Origin: CAVQZA01 sp963724805 | Lineage (GTDB): Bacteria; Actinomycetota; Thermoleophilia; Gaiellales; Gaiellaceae | NCBI GenBank assembly: GCA_963724805.1 | Contig: CAVRWA010000001.1 | Coordinates: 143,715 to 207,714, forward strand | Direction of reading: 5' to 3' | Length of the DNA stretch: 64,000 nucleotides | In this document: in pieces, positions 23,912 to 32,119 of the stretch | Layout of the letters: each line of letters begins with the position of its first letter | Numbering within the stretch: the stretch's first letter is position 1 | Notes under the pieces: generated by a model | Seen by the model: only the letters and a program-made list of their open reading frames with translations | Databases searched by the model: none | What the model was told of the DNA's origin: nothing | Program-made: the position numbers and the translations under genes

Positions 23912-24544
23912 GTGGCCGGAGATGTCAAGCCTCGCCCCTATCGCTCCCAGCGTCGCCTCGAGCAGGCCGAGCAGACGCGGCAGCGCGTGCTCGACGCCGC
24001 GGCCGTACTGTTCGAGCAGCGAGGCTTCGACGGTGCCAGCATCGCGGCGATCGCTGAGCGGGCGGGCGTCTCGGAGGAAACCGTCTACGCTCGGTTCCGA
24101 AACAAGCGCACACTCCTCGGCGAGCTCGTCCGTCGTGCGGTTCGCGGGGACGACCCGAGGCCGGTCCCCGAGCAGGACGCGCCTCGCGCGCTTGCCGCCA
24201 CGACTGACCAGCGCGAGCAGCTCCGTCTCTTCGCGTCCGACATCGTCCTCCGACTCGAACGCGCCGCCCCCATCGTCGCCATCGTCTCCGGCGCCTCCCG
24301 ATCCGACCCCGAGCTCGCCGACCTCCTCGCCCGCCTGCACGCCGAGCGCCTCAAGAACCTCGCAACGCTCGTCGATGCCCTCGCCGCCAACGGACCGCTA
24401 CGCCTTCCCGCCGACCAGGCCGTCGAAACCGTCTGGGCGCTCACCAGCCCCGAGCTACACCAACTCCTCGTCCGCGTCCGCGGCTGGACACGCCGCCGCT
24501 ACACCGACTGGCTCACTGACAGCCTCGCCAAGCTGCTCCTCTGA
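23912..24544 (+). CDS. TetR/AcrR-family transcriptional regulator
   Basis: A 210-aa protein with an N-terminal HTH: QTRQRVLDAAAVLFEQRGFDGASIAAIAERAGVSEETVYARFRNKRTLL. The helical C-terminal domain is ligand-binding by family analogy. The start is GTG 23912. It is divergent from the SnoaL-like gene and presumably represses it until a ligand binds. Confidence 0.92.
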   Translation: MAGDVKPRPYRSQRRLEQAEQTRQRVLDAAAVLFEQRGFDGASIAAIAERAGVSEETVYARFRNKRTLLGELVRRAVRGDDPRPVPEQDAPRALAATTDQREQLRLFASDIVLRLERAAPIVAIVSGASRSDPELADLLARLHAERLKNLATLVDALAANGPLRLPADQAVETVWALTSPELHQLLVRVRGWTRRRYTDWLTDSLAKLLL

Positions 24545-24603
24545 TGGGAGACAGCACCAGTGTCTCAACCGAATCCGGACAGACGGGACCCAGTGAGCCT
24601 CGC

Positions 24604-24633
24604 TTGCCCCAGTGTTCAGGAACGTTCCCCGAG
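24604..24633 (+). repeat. R1 repeat (vacant)
   Basis: TTGCCCCAGTGTT then CAGGAACGTTCCCCGAG. It contains the palindrome GGAACGTTCC. On the minus strand its TTCCTGA supplies the stop codon of the nucleotidyltransferase-like gene. Confidence 0.75.
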
Positions 24634-25459
24634 CGCAGGCGGCTGGCGAGTGCCGCTGCGGACGCGTTCCTGCACATGGTCGAGGAATGCCAGGGTGCGG
24701 TCGACGGATCCGGGCCGCGGCGGGTCGTTCCATTGGACGAACCGGTCCTTGCGGACTTGGTCGATCAGGGCGCGCCATTCGGCCGGGAAGCGTCTCTGCT
24801 GCCCACTGGAGTGCGCGCTGTTTGGAGGTGATCTCGCCGTGTTCGAGCGTGTAGAGCATCCGGCTGCTGGCCTCGACCGCGTACCGCTGCGTCCACGAGA
24901 TCTCGAACGACGCCCAAGTCATGAGGTCGTCGAGGAAGTTCTCGATCTGCGGCCGCATCTTCGCCCGCAAGACGGCGGTCGGAACCTCACAAGCAAACTC
25001 ACGCGGATCAACTCCCGCAAGAACCAGTGGCCGTTCGGCGAGAACCCAGCGGACATCCTCGGTGTTGCAGTGGGTGGACCACTCCATCTTGCGTCCACCC
25101 CGGTTGACGTACAGCCAACGGCGACCGAGCGCGGCCAGCGTCTGAAGATCCGCTCTTGGAGCATAGGAGCCTTCAAGGTTGTACGCCCAGTAGCTCGGCC
25201 AGGTCGGTATCTCCTCGTGCAGCCGCCGAAGCCGACGCTCGCCGCCATCGCTGACGCAGGCGGCAGTTACGACGAGGAAGTCGCAGTCACTCGCCGCATC
25301 GCCGCCACCGAGCGCGAATGAGCCGGTGAGATAGGCGCCGACGAAGTCGTCGCCCAGGATCGACCGAACCGCCGAGACGAAGTCCGCGAAGAGATCGTTC
25401 AGCTCCGGAGGCCGCGTCGCACTCACCGCTTCCGGTGTTCCCGGCGCGAGGTCGCTCAC
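24616..25459 (-). pseudogene. Nucleotidyltransferase (DUF4111/AadA-like) with a one-base frameshift
   Basis: GDDFVGAYLTGSFALGGGDAASDCDFLVV is the GS-x(n)-D-x-D motif of nucleotidyltransferases, and YLTGSFALG is typical of the aminoglycoside adenylyltransferase-like/DUF4111 group. The frame breaks near 24785, where GGCCGGG probably has one extra G. Beyond it AEWRALIDQVRKDRFVQWN...FLDHVQERVRSG continues to a TGA inside R1. Start GTG 25459 is tentative. The IS110 copy 2 insertion ~36 bp upstream may also have removed its promoter. Substrate and resistance role are unproven. Confidence 0.75.
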
Positions 25460-25483
25460 ACGCTTCAGGTTCGCAGATCGTCG

Positions 25484-25497
25484 CGTGGGCCAGTGTT
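25484..25497 (+). repeat. R1 left half interrupted by IS110 copy 2
   Basis: GTGGGCCAGTGTT precedes the element; the right half CGGGAATGTCACTCGAG follows at 26743-26759. Confidence 0.8.
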
Positions 25498-25500
25498 CTC

Positions 25501-26514
25501 CTATGTCAAGCGGGGTTCGTTCTTGAGGGTGGTGTAGACGGTGCGTGCGAGTTGTCGTTTGAGGCAGCGGAGTGCTTCGCGTCGGCTTTTGCCTTCGGCT
25601 TGTTTGCGTTCGAGGTAGGCGCGTGCGGGTGGGTGGACGCGTCCCTGGGTGACCGCGATCCGGTGCAGGGCGCAGTTGAGTTGGCGGTTGCCGCCGCGGT
25701 CGAGCCGGTGGCGTTGGTGTTTGCCGGAGCTCGCTTCGAGCGGTGCTACGCCGGCGTGGCGGGCAAGCTGCGCGTCGGAGTCGAAGCGCTCGATCGGTCC
25801 GATCTCCCCGAGCAGCTTGCTGGCGCTGATGGCGCCGCAGCCGGGTAGCGCCAGGAGCGCCGGCGCGGTCTGCGCGGCCGCTGTCTGCAGCTCGCGATCG
25901 AGGTCGCCGATCGTGCGGGTGAGGCTGCGGCAGCGGGCGACGAGCTCCCGCGCGATCCGTACCTGCGCTGTCTGCTCGAGGCGTGTGAGGCGGCGCCCGA
26001 CACGATCGAGCCAGACAGCACGGTCGAGCGCGCCAAGCGGGACAGCCCATTCCGGGTCGAGGTCGTGCAGGTGCCAGCGCAGCCGCTGCTGAGCCCGCCG
26101 TCGCTCGTCGATCAGGTCGTCGCGGTGATCGACCAGCAGCTTCAACTCGCGCAGCCGCTGCTCACCCGCGCGCGGATGGTCGAGCCGCGGCTCGCGCAGC
26201 GCCGCCCTAGCGACGGCGAGCGCGTCGATCGGGTCAGACTTGCCGCGCGTGCGGCCGGCACGGCGTTGCGGCGCCATCAGCTTCGGCGGTACCCGCACCA
26301 GCCTCTCGCCCGCCGCTGAGAGCGTCCGCTCGAGCGCACGGGTCAGCTGTCGGCAGTCCTCGAGCGCCCACAGCCGCTCAGACGCGAGCGACGCTGACCA
26401 GACGAGCAACTCCGACGCCGAACCGGCCGTCAGCTCCGCCAGCGCACGCCCGGCCTCATCGACGGCGACCGCCGTCAGCGACTGCTTGTGCACGTCCACT
26501 CCGATCACGATCAT
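25501..26514 (-). CDS. IS110-family transposase (DEDD/serine recombinase)
   Basis: 337 aa. The N-terminal RuvC-like domain has D6 (GVDVHK), E52, D94 and D97 (KSDPIDAL). A coiled region (~115-215) links to the Transposase_20 domain with LPGCGAISASKLLGEIG and ARHAGVAPLEASSGKHQRH; the S-S-G (262-264) includes the presumed catalytic serine. In characterised relatives (IS621) this enzyme recombines donor and target DNA chosen by a bridge RNA from the adjacent non-coding end. Confidence 0.95.
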   Translation of the reverse strand: MIVIGVDVHKQSLTAVAVDEAGRALAELTAGSASELLVWSASLASERLWALEDCRQLTRALERTLSAAGERLVRVPPKLMAPQRRAGRTRGKSDPIDALAVARAALREPRLDHPRAGEQRLRELKLLVDHRDDLIDERRRAQQRLRWHLHDLDPEWAVPLGALDRAVWLDRVGRRLTRLEQTAQVRIARELVARCRSLTRTIGDLDRELQTAAAQTAPALLALPGCGAISASKLLGEIGPIERFDSDAQLARHAGVAPLEASSGKHQRHRLDRGGNRQLNCALHRIAVTQGRVHPPARAYLERKQAEGKSRREALRCLKRQLARTVYTTLKNEPRLT

Positions 26515-26539
26515 TCAGATCGCCTCCTCCAACATCGGG

Positions 26540-26742
26540 GGCGACCGGCGAGCGGACAGACCTCAATCGAGGCAGCAGCCACGCTCCTATCAGGTCACGC
26601 TCGACGGTCACGGGAAGGCGGCGGCGACACAACGCTGGCAAGTCAACCTACGGGGCGACATGCGGGAATAGAGTCAGCCGCCGCCGACCCGAGTCTGCGT
26701 CGTCGATCAGACGCCACCACAACCCGAGCCTGACATTGAGTT
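26540..26742 (-). ncRNA. Predicted bridge RNA of IS110 copy 2
   Basis: Read 5'-3' on the minus strand. TATTCCCG (26670-26663) equals the target left half ending CATTCCCG. GCCAGCGTT (26639-26631) is complementary to the target right half. Next ATAGGAGC (26590-26583) equals the element right end, and ATTGAG (26567-26562) is complementary to the left end just after the core. This order (target loop, then donor loop, then transposase gene) and the strand choice match the IS621 bridge RNA. Exact ends are not determined. Confidence 0.7.
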
Positions 26743-26759
26743 CGGGAATGTCACTCGAG
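26743..26759 (+). repeat. R1 right half after IS110 copy 2
   Basis: CGGGAATGTCACTCGAG, the continuation of the R1 site split by the element. Confidence 0.8.
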
Positions 26760-26840
26760 CTCGTGGCCGAGGCGGGCATTGCGCCCGCGCCCGTAGGCGG
26801 CGGCCTTGCGCTTCATCGGACGCGCCCCGAGGATTCGGTG

Positions 26841-27632
26841 ATGGCCGGGATGAAGTACGACAACAAGGCAGCCGCACAGCTCGAGCAGGCGTACGCGACG
26901 ACCGACATGATCGTTCAGCGCGAAGAGTTGCGACGGTCGCTTCGAGCGTCAGCCGGTGAATCGATCCTGGACCTCGGTTCGGGTCCAGGGTTCCTCGCCT
27001 GTGAGCTCGCACAGGAGGTCGGTGCAAGCGGCCGGATCGTCGCGGTGGACATCAGCCCTGACATGAACTCGATCGCCTCAAAGCGGATCGCGGCCGCCGG
27101 ACTCGGCGACCGAGTCGAGATCTTGGAGGGCGATGCGACCGCGCTTGCGTTTGCCGACGCCACCTTCGACGCCGCTGTTTCGATGCAGGTCCTTGAGTAC
27201 CTCGCCGAGCCGGACGCTGCGCTCCATCAACTAGTCCGCGTCCTGCGACCCGGCGGACGGCTCGTGATCATCGACACCGACTGGGACTCGCTCGTCTGGG
27301 CAGCCACGGATCGCTCCCGCGCCGCTCGAATCGCGGTCGCCTGGAACGAGCACCTGCCAGATCCCTACCTTCCGCGCTCGCTCGCGCCCCGCCTCCGCAC
27401 GGCCGGATTCGAGGTCAGAGAAATCCGGACCGTCCCGATACTCAACACGGTGTACGACGCCACGACCTTCAGCTACAACATCGCCCCGCTGATCGCCGCA
27501 TTCGTGCCCGGGCGCGGAGGCGTCTCAGAAGACGACGCAACCGAATGGCTCAACGACCTCGCAGACCTCCAGCACCAAGGGCGGTACTTCTTCAGCGTCA
27601 ATCGATACCTCTTCGCCGCTTCGCGTCCATAG
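26841..27632 (+). CDS. SAM-dependent methyltransferase (class I)
   Basis: A 263-aa enzyme. Motif I is ILDLGSGPGFLACELA, the acidic end of beta 2 is VAVDISPDM, then EILEGDATALAF and LVRVLRPGGRLVIID. It belongs to the UbiE/arsenite methyltransferase-like group; substrate unknown. ATG 26841 has GAGG 8 bp upstream; GTG 26838 is an alternative. The gene lies between two R1 sites. Confidence 0.88.
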   Translation: MAGMKYDNKAAAQLEQAYATTDMIVQREELRRSLRASAGESILDLGSGPGFLACELAQEVGASGRIVAVDISPDMNSIASKRIAAAGLGDRVEILEGDATALAFADATFDAAVSMQVLEYLAEPDAALHQLVRVLRPGGRLVIIDTDWDSLVWAATDRSRAARIAVAWNEHLPDPYLPRSLAPRLRTAGFEVREIRTVPILNTVYDATTFSYNIAPLIAAFVPGRGGVSEDDATEWLNDLADLQHQGRYFFSVNRYLFAASRP

Positions 27633-27680
27633 GGCGGCGGGCCGCTCAGCGGATGGGTCTCTGACGATCAGACTCCCTCG

Positions 27681-27708
27681 CCTGCGCCAGCGTTCAGGAA
27701 TGCTCCCC
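27681..27708 (+). repeat. R1 repeat (vacant)
   Basis: CCTGCGCCAGCGTT then CAGGAATGCTCCCC. Its left half matches the IS110 target guide GCCAGCGTT except for the outermost base context. Confidence 0.75.
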
Positions 27709-27764
27709 GGGGTGCAGCGACGAACGCATACGCTCTCTCGCCCAGACGTCTGAGAGGAGAACAG

Positions 27765-28031
27765 GTGGCCGCGTTCATCATCACTCGCATCCAGACCGGC
27801 GATTACAACAGGTGGCGCCCGATGTTCGACCAAGATCAGCCACGAGCACGAGAGAAGGCAAAGGTTCAGCGAGTCCTGCGAAGCCTCGACGACCCAAACG
27901 AGGTCTTCATCTACCTCGAGTACTCCAGCATCGAGGATGCGAACGAAGCGCGGGCGCGGCTCATCTCCTCCGGCGTGCTGGACCGGTTCGAAGATTCGCA
28001 TGGCCCGAACGTGCTTCTCGACGCCGGCTAA
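27765..28031 (+). CDS. Small dimeric alpha/beta-barrel-like protein (88 aa)
   Basis: AAFIITRIQTGDYNRWRPMFDQD, then VFIYLEYSSIEDANEARARLISSGVL is the strand-helix pattern of small dimeric ferredoxin-like barrels (ABM-type). GTG 27765 has GAGAGGAG 5 bp upstream. Function unknown. Flanked on both sides by R1 sites. Confidence 0.7.
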   Translation: MAAFIITRIQTGDYNRWRPMFDQDQPRAREKAKVQRVLRSLDDPNEVFIYLEYSSIEDANEARARLISSGVLDRFEDSHGPNVLLDAG

Positions 28032-28043
28032 CCGGTTCGGTCG

Positions 28044-28070
28044 CCTGCCCCAGTGTTCAGGAATGTTCCC
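28044..28070 (+). repeat. R1 repeat (vacant)
   Basis: CCTGCCCCAGTGTT then CAGGAATGTTCCC, 12 bp after the stop of the preceding gene. Confidence 0.8.
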
Positions 28071-28193
28071 TTTTGACGCGCGGAGCGTATGGAGGTGAAG
28101 CCGACTCAGGTGTGTCGTGTTCTGGTCGACCAGCGACGGCGAGTCCGTAGATGGAAGAAAGGCTGCGGTCGCAAGGTCTAGAGTGCATGACGG

Positions 28194-29298
28194 ATGCGCA
28201 TGTCTAGGCTCACCGTCTCCGTGATGTTGGCTGGCGCGGTCGCTGCTGTACTGTCGGGCGTCCTGGTCGGGGCGGTGGCGAGTCAGGCGGGGGTTCAGGG
28301 GCGTTCGGGAACGATTGCGTTCCTCCGCACCGTCGGAGATGGTCCGTCTGGCTTGTTCGCGATCGGGGCGGACGGCAGCGGCCTTCGACGCCTCACGCCC
28401 CGCGGTTTGGACGTCGCCTCCTTTGAGTGGGCGCCGGATGGGAACCGGATCGCCTACCTGGATAGGCAAGGCGCTCTGCGGCTGGTGCGACCCGACGGAA
28501 CCGGGCGTGTGCGTCTCGCCGCGAGTACGCCTCTGCGAAGTCCCTGGATCTTGAGCTGGTCTCCGGACGGGAAGGCGATTGCAGTGGAAGCCCGTGATCC
28601 AAACACCCCGCCTCCGCCCAAGAACGCCGCTACGGACTCCCAGGATCTATCTCGTCTTGACCGGCGGAGGCAAGCCGCGACGTCTCCCCTCCGGTGCTGC
28701 GCAGAGCCTCGACTGGTCTCCGCAAGGAGACGAAATCGCCTACGGGGATGGGTCCGGCAGGCAACGGATCATCCGCACCGACGGGAGCAAGCCACGACCC
28801 TTTTTCAACCGTCCACAAACCAGCGGGAAAGGGATGCCCACATGGTCGCCCGACGGAACGCAGCTCGGGCTCACGGGCCATGTTCTGCACGCGGGTTACC
28901 ACTCCGCCGACTGGTATGACGCGATCTATGTCGCAGACGCCGACGGAAGCAACCTTCACCTCGTCACAAGCCACGCTTACAACGAGTACGGGTTCGCATG
29001 GTCTCCAGACGGCCGGTGGATTCTCTACGGCAGGGCGAATCGCGCGGGCATCTACGTGATCGGCGCTGACGGACGCAACAACCACAGGCTGACTCGCGAT
29101 TCTCCTCGGCCCGTCGAGTTCGGCGCTCTGACCTGGGCACCCGACGGGCGCTCGATCGCCTTCGCCACCGACAGAACCGGCAACGGCGACATCTACGTGA
29201 TCGACGCCGACGGCCACAACAAAGTCCGACTCACAAACTCGGCCGCAAGCGACATCGATCCCTCCTGGGCGCGCGGCACGACAGCGATACCCGCATAG
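28194..29298 (+). pseudogene. Secreted TolB-like beta-propeller protein with a one-base frameshift
   Basis: A signal peptide (LTVSVMLAGAVAAVLSGVLVG) is followed by WD40-like/TolB blades: FEWAPDGNRIAYLDRQG, LSWSPDGKAIAVEARDP, LDWSPQGDEIAYGDGSG, FAWSPDGRWILYGR and LTWAPDGRSIAFATDRTG. The frame changes near 28638 (a CCC that is probably CC), joining the two halves ...KNAATDS and RIYLVLTGGGKPRRL. If the frameshift is an assembly error this is an intact ~368-aa propeller, perhaps a periplasmic sensor or binding protein. Confidence 0.8.
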
Positions 29299-29390
29299 CC
29301 GGTCAAGGCTGACCGCCCTCCCCCTCGAACGTAGCGACCCGCACGGCACGCCAAGATGCGGCCAGACTCCATGGTTAAGACGGAACGTCG

Positions 29391-29404
29391 CCTGGGCCAG
29401 CGTT
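29391..29404 (+). repeat. R1 left half interrupted by IS110 copy 3
   Basis: CTGGGCCAGCGTT, matching the target guide GCCAGCGTT exactly; the right half CGGGAATGTCACCCGAG follows at 30651-30667. Confidence 0.8.
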
Positions 29405-29408
29405 GCTC

Positions 29409-30422
29409 CTATGTCAAGCGGGGTTCGTTCTTGAGGGTGGTGTAGACGGTGCGTGCGAGTTGTCGTTTGAGGCAGCGGTGTGCTTCGCGTCGGCTTTTGC
29501 CTTCGGCTTGTTTGCGTTCGAGGTAGGCGCGTGCGGGTGGGTGGACGCGTCCCTGGGTGACCGCGATCCGGTGCAGGGCGCAGTTGAGTTGGCGGTTGCC
29601 GCCGCGGTCGAGCCGGTGGCGTTGGTGTTTGCCGGAGCTCGCTTCGAGCGGTGCTACGCCGGCGTGGCGGGCAAGCTGCGCGTCGGAGTCGAAGCGCTCG
29701 ATCGGTCCGATCTCCCCGAGCAGCTTGCTGGCGCTGATGGCGCCGCAGCCGGGTAGCGCCAGGAGCGCCGGCGCGGTCTGCGCGGCCGCTGTCTGCAGCT
29801 CGCGATCGAGGTCGCCGATCGTGCGGGTGAGGCTGCGGCAGCGGGCGACGAGCTCCCGCGCGATCCGTACCTGCGCTGTCTGCTCGAGGCGTGTGAGGCG
29901 GCGCCCGACACGATCGAGCCAGACAGCACGGTCGAGCGCGCCAAGCGGGACAGCCCATTCCGGGTCGAGGTCGTGCAGGTGCCAGCGCAGCCGCTGCTGA
30001 GCCCGCCGTCGCTCGTCGATCAGGTCGTCGCGGTGATCGACCAGCAGCTTCAACTCGCGCAGCCGCTGCTCACCCGCGCGCGGATGGTCGAGCCGCGGCT
30101 CGCGCAGCGCCGCCCTAGCGACGGCGAGCGCGTCGATCGGGTCAGACTTGCCGCGCGTGCGGCCGGCACGGCGTTGCGGCGCCATCAGCTTCGGCGGTAC
30201 CCGCACCAGCCTCTCGCCCGCCGCTGAGAGCGTCCGCTCGAGCGCACGGGTCAGCTGTCGGCAGTCCTCGAGCGCCCACAGCCGCTCAGACGCGAGCGAC
30301 GCTGACCAGACGAGCAACTCCGACGCCGAACCGGCCGTCAGCTCCGCCAGCGCACGCCCGGCCTCATCGACGGCGACCGCCGTCAGCGACTGCTTGTGCA
30401 CGTCCACTCCGATCACGATCAT
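29409..30422 (-). CDS. IS110-family transposase (DEDD/serine recombinase)
   Basis: 337 aa, the same protein as copy 2 apart from H for L near the C-terminus (EAHRCLKRQ). All acidic residues (D6, E52, D94, D97) and the S-S-G-K motif are intact, so the element looks active. Confidence 0.95.
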   Translation of the reverse strand: MIVIGVDVHKQSLTAVAVDEAGRALAELTAGSASELLVWSASLASERLWALEDCRQLTRALERTLSAAGERLVRVPPKLMAPQRRAGRTRGKSDPIDALAVARAALREPRLDHPRAGEQRLRELKLLVDHRDDLIDERRRAQQRLRWHLHDLDPEWAVPLGALDRAVWLDRVGRRLTRLEQTAQVRIARELVARCRSLTRTIGDLDRELQTAAAQTAPALLALPGCGAISASKLLGEIGPIERFDSDAQLARHAGVAPLEASSGKHQRHRLDRGGNRQLNCALHRIAVTQGRVHPPARAYLERKQAEGKSRREAHRCLKRQLARTVYTTLKNEPRLT

Positions 30423-30449
30423 TCAGATCGCCTCCTCCAACATCGGGGG

Positions 30450-30650
30450 CGACCGGCGAGCGGACAGACCTCAATCGAGGCAGCAGCCACGCTCCTATCA
30501 GGTCACGCTCGACGGTCACGGGAAGGCGGCGGCGACACAACGCTGGCAAGTCAACCTACGGGGCGACATGCGGGAATAGAGTCAGCCGCCGCCGACCCGA
30601 GTCTGCGTCGTCGATCAGACGCCACCACAACCCGAGCCTGACATTGAGTT
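30450..30650 (-). ncRNA. Predicted bridge RNA of IS110 copy 3
   Basis: Guides are identical to copy 2: TATTCCCG (30578-30571), GCCAGCGTT (30547-30539), ATAGGAGC (30498-30491), ATTGAG (30475-30470). In this copy the right-half guide is fully complementary to the occupied target. Confidence 0.7.
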
Positions 30651-30685
30651 CGGGAATGTCACCCGAGCAAGTAAGCGTCACTGGC

Positions 30686-30949
30686 TCAGTGCGGGTTGTC
30701 CGCCGGCTCCCAGGCTTTCAGCCACCAATGTTCCAACAGCCCCGCCCGCTGGAACGGGTCATCGGCGACGGTCTCCGCGGCGGTCTTTTCGTCAGGAGAC
30801 TCGAAGATGATCAACCCGCCCGAGCGGTCGCTGAAAGGACCTCCGCGCTCACGTACATCCGTCTGCCTCCAGTACTGCGCGTGTTTAGGCGCTACCTCAC
30901 CTACGTGCTCTGGCTCGTTCTTCATGAAGTAGAAGTACGCCCAGGTCAT
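30686..30949 (-). CDS. YCII-domain protein (87 aa)
   Basis: WAYFYFMKNEPEH at the N-terminus and DDPFQRAGLLEHWWLKAW at the C-terminus are the two ends of the YCII (YciI-like) ferredoxin-like fold; GGLIIFESPDEKTAAETV lies between. YciI-like proteins are small dimers with a conserved His-Asp pair, sometimes dehydrochlorinase-like. It starts close to the next minus-strand gene. R1/IS110 copy 3 lies immediately downstream. Confidence 0.8.
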   Translation of the reverse strand: MTWAYFYFMKNEPEHVGEVAPKHAQYWRQTDVRERGGPFSDRSGGLIIFESPDEKTAAETVADDPFQRAGLLEHWWLKAWEPADNPH

Positions 30950-30974
30950 CGGCGGCGCGTCCTGTTCCGCGGCG

Positions 30975-31418
30975 TTAGTGTGCGGAGACGGCGGTTGTAG
31001 CCATCACCCCATAGTCGCTGCGACGGTAGAGCATGAGGACAACCATCGCCACGATCGTGGCAAAGCAGTACACGCCGCAGATCGGCCCACTGATGACGCC
31101 AAGAAGGCGCAGGCAGATGAGTGGTACCGCAGGAATAATCATCGCCGCGCCCATTTCGGATGAGCTTCGCCAGGTATGACCGCGGTGGCGCATCCAAGCG
31201 ACCATCGCCATCGTCATCCCGACTGCCTGCAAGACCACGAACAGCACCGCGTGCTGACGCATCGCTTGGGCTGCCGTCATTCCAACTGCACTAAGGAAGA
31301 CCGCGGCGCTGACCATCATCCCGACCATCATCGCGGCCGCCATCTCCAAGAGATGACGGAGGAACCCGCGGGCGTCGCGACCCGGCCCTGCTCGCCACGG
31401 TGTATCGGGTACGCGCAT
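30975..31418 (-). CDS. Four-helix membrane protein of unknown function (147 aa)
   Basis: Four hydrophobic segments: LLEMAAAMMVGMMVSAAVFL, HAVLFVVLQAVGMTMAMVAW, GAAMIIPAVPLICLRLL and GVYCFATIVAMVVLML. It is unusually Met-rich. A loop MRHRGHTWRSSSEMG lies between helices 2 and 3. ATG 31418 has GGAGG 6 bp upstream. Similar proteins are sometimes annotated as FliP-like, which I would not adopt. Confidence 0.7.
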   Translation of the reverse strand: MRVPDTPWRAGPGRDARGFLRHLLEMAAAMMVGMMVSAAVFLSAVGMTAAQAMRQHAVLFVVLQAVGMTMAMVAWMRHRGHTWRSSSEMGAAMIIPAVPLICLRLLGVISGPICGVYCFATIVAMVVLMLYRRSDYGVMATTAVSAH

Positions 31419-31544
31419 CTCGCCTCCTTCGAAGAGGCTTCCACACTCGCACAAGTGGCAGAAGTAGCAATCCGTGGATACGCCCCATCCACATCCGTAG
31501 AAGGCCGCATTTCTTCAGGTCGCCCCGGGGCGACACGAGGCCTG

Positions 31545-31571
31545 CCTGCGCGAGTGTTCGGGAATGACGCC
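31545..31571 (+). repeat. R1 repeat (vacant)
   Basis: CCTGCGCGAGTGTT then CGGGAATGACGCC. The right half matches the left-target guide (CGGGAAT) exactly. Confidence 0.75.
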
Positions 31572-31603
31572 AGAGAATCGGTCTGGACTTAGGATCCGCG
31601 CGT

Positions 31604-32012
31604 ATGCGTGACCGCCGCTGGGATGACGACCTACTGGCCCTGATCAGGGCAAGTGGACATCTGTGTCTCCAGGTGGATGACCCGGGATGGGAAGACGCTC
31701 GCGGTTATCTCTTCAACGAATCGACGATGACGTTGTACTTCCCAGTGGCCAAGAAGTACCTCACCCCTCCTCTGTCCCAGTACGAGGTACTCATCTGGAG
31801 CAGGCCGCAGGTTCTCGTTTCGCGGCGAGTTGCAGGCTGCCACATCCGAAGAGGACACTGCCACTCAGTTAGCGCTCGCACGCGCCGCTGGTCTGGACGA
31901 GAACAAGGCGCGCTACATGCTGCTCGACCAGCGAACACAGAAGGCCCGGAGAACGCGGCACAAGCTCATCATCCGCGAAATAGCACGGGGCGAGGCGCTC
32001 GCCGGCGAGTAG
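31604..32012 (+). pseudogene. Hypothetical protein, apparently frameshifted
   Basis: The first frame encodes LLALIRASGHLCLQVDDPGW, TMTLYFPVAKKYLTPPLSQYEVLIW. From about 31805 the continuation FRGELQAATSEEDTATQLALARAAGL...RHKLIIREIARGEAL is in another frame. Together they read as one ~135-aa protein with a one-base change near CCGCAGG. No family recognised. The two frames could instead be two overlapping small genes. Confidence 0.45.
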
Positions 32013-32018
32013 CGTCGC

Positions 32019-32046
32019 GTGCCCCAGTTCAGGAATGTCCCCCGAC
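32019..32046 (+). repeat. R1 repeat (vacant, 2 bp shorter)
   Basis: GTGCCCCAGTT then CAGGAATGTCCCCCGAC; two bases (TG or GT) of the usual CAGTGTT are missing. Confidence 0.7.
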
Positions 32047-32119
32047 GAGTACCCGTTAAAGGTGCCGCTTCAGATTCCGGAGCCTGCGTTCTATCGTTCC
32101 CCAAGGTTAGGAGGCGCGC

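Larger units (their letters stand above)
25498..26742 (-). mobile_element. IS110-family element, copy 2 (intact)
   Basis: 1245 bp. GTT occurs at both junctions (25495-25497 and 26740-26742), consistent with recombination at a shared short core rather than target duplication. There are no long terminal inverted repeats, as usual in IS110. The transposase and non-coding end are nearly identical to copy 3, so transposition was recent. Confidence 0.93.
29405..30650 (-). mobile_element. IS110-family element, copy 3 (intact)
   Basis: 1246 bp, GTT at both junctions (29402-29404 and 30648-30650), in the same orientation within R1 as the other two. It differs from copy 2 by an extra G at the left end and one coding change seen (an R1 of ...SRREAHRCL versus SRREALRCL). 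Confidence 0.93.
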
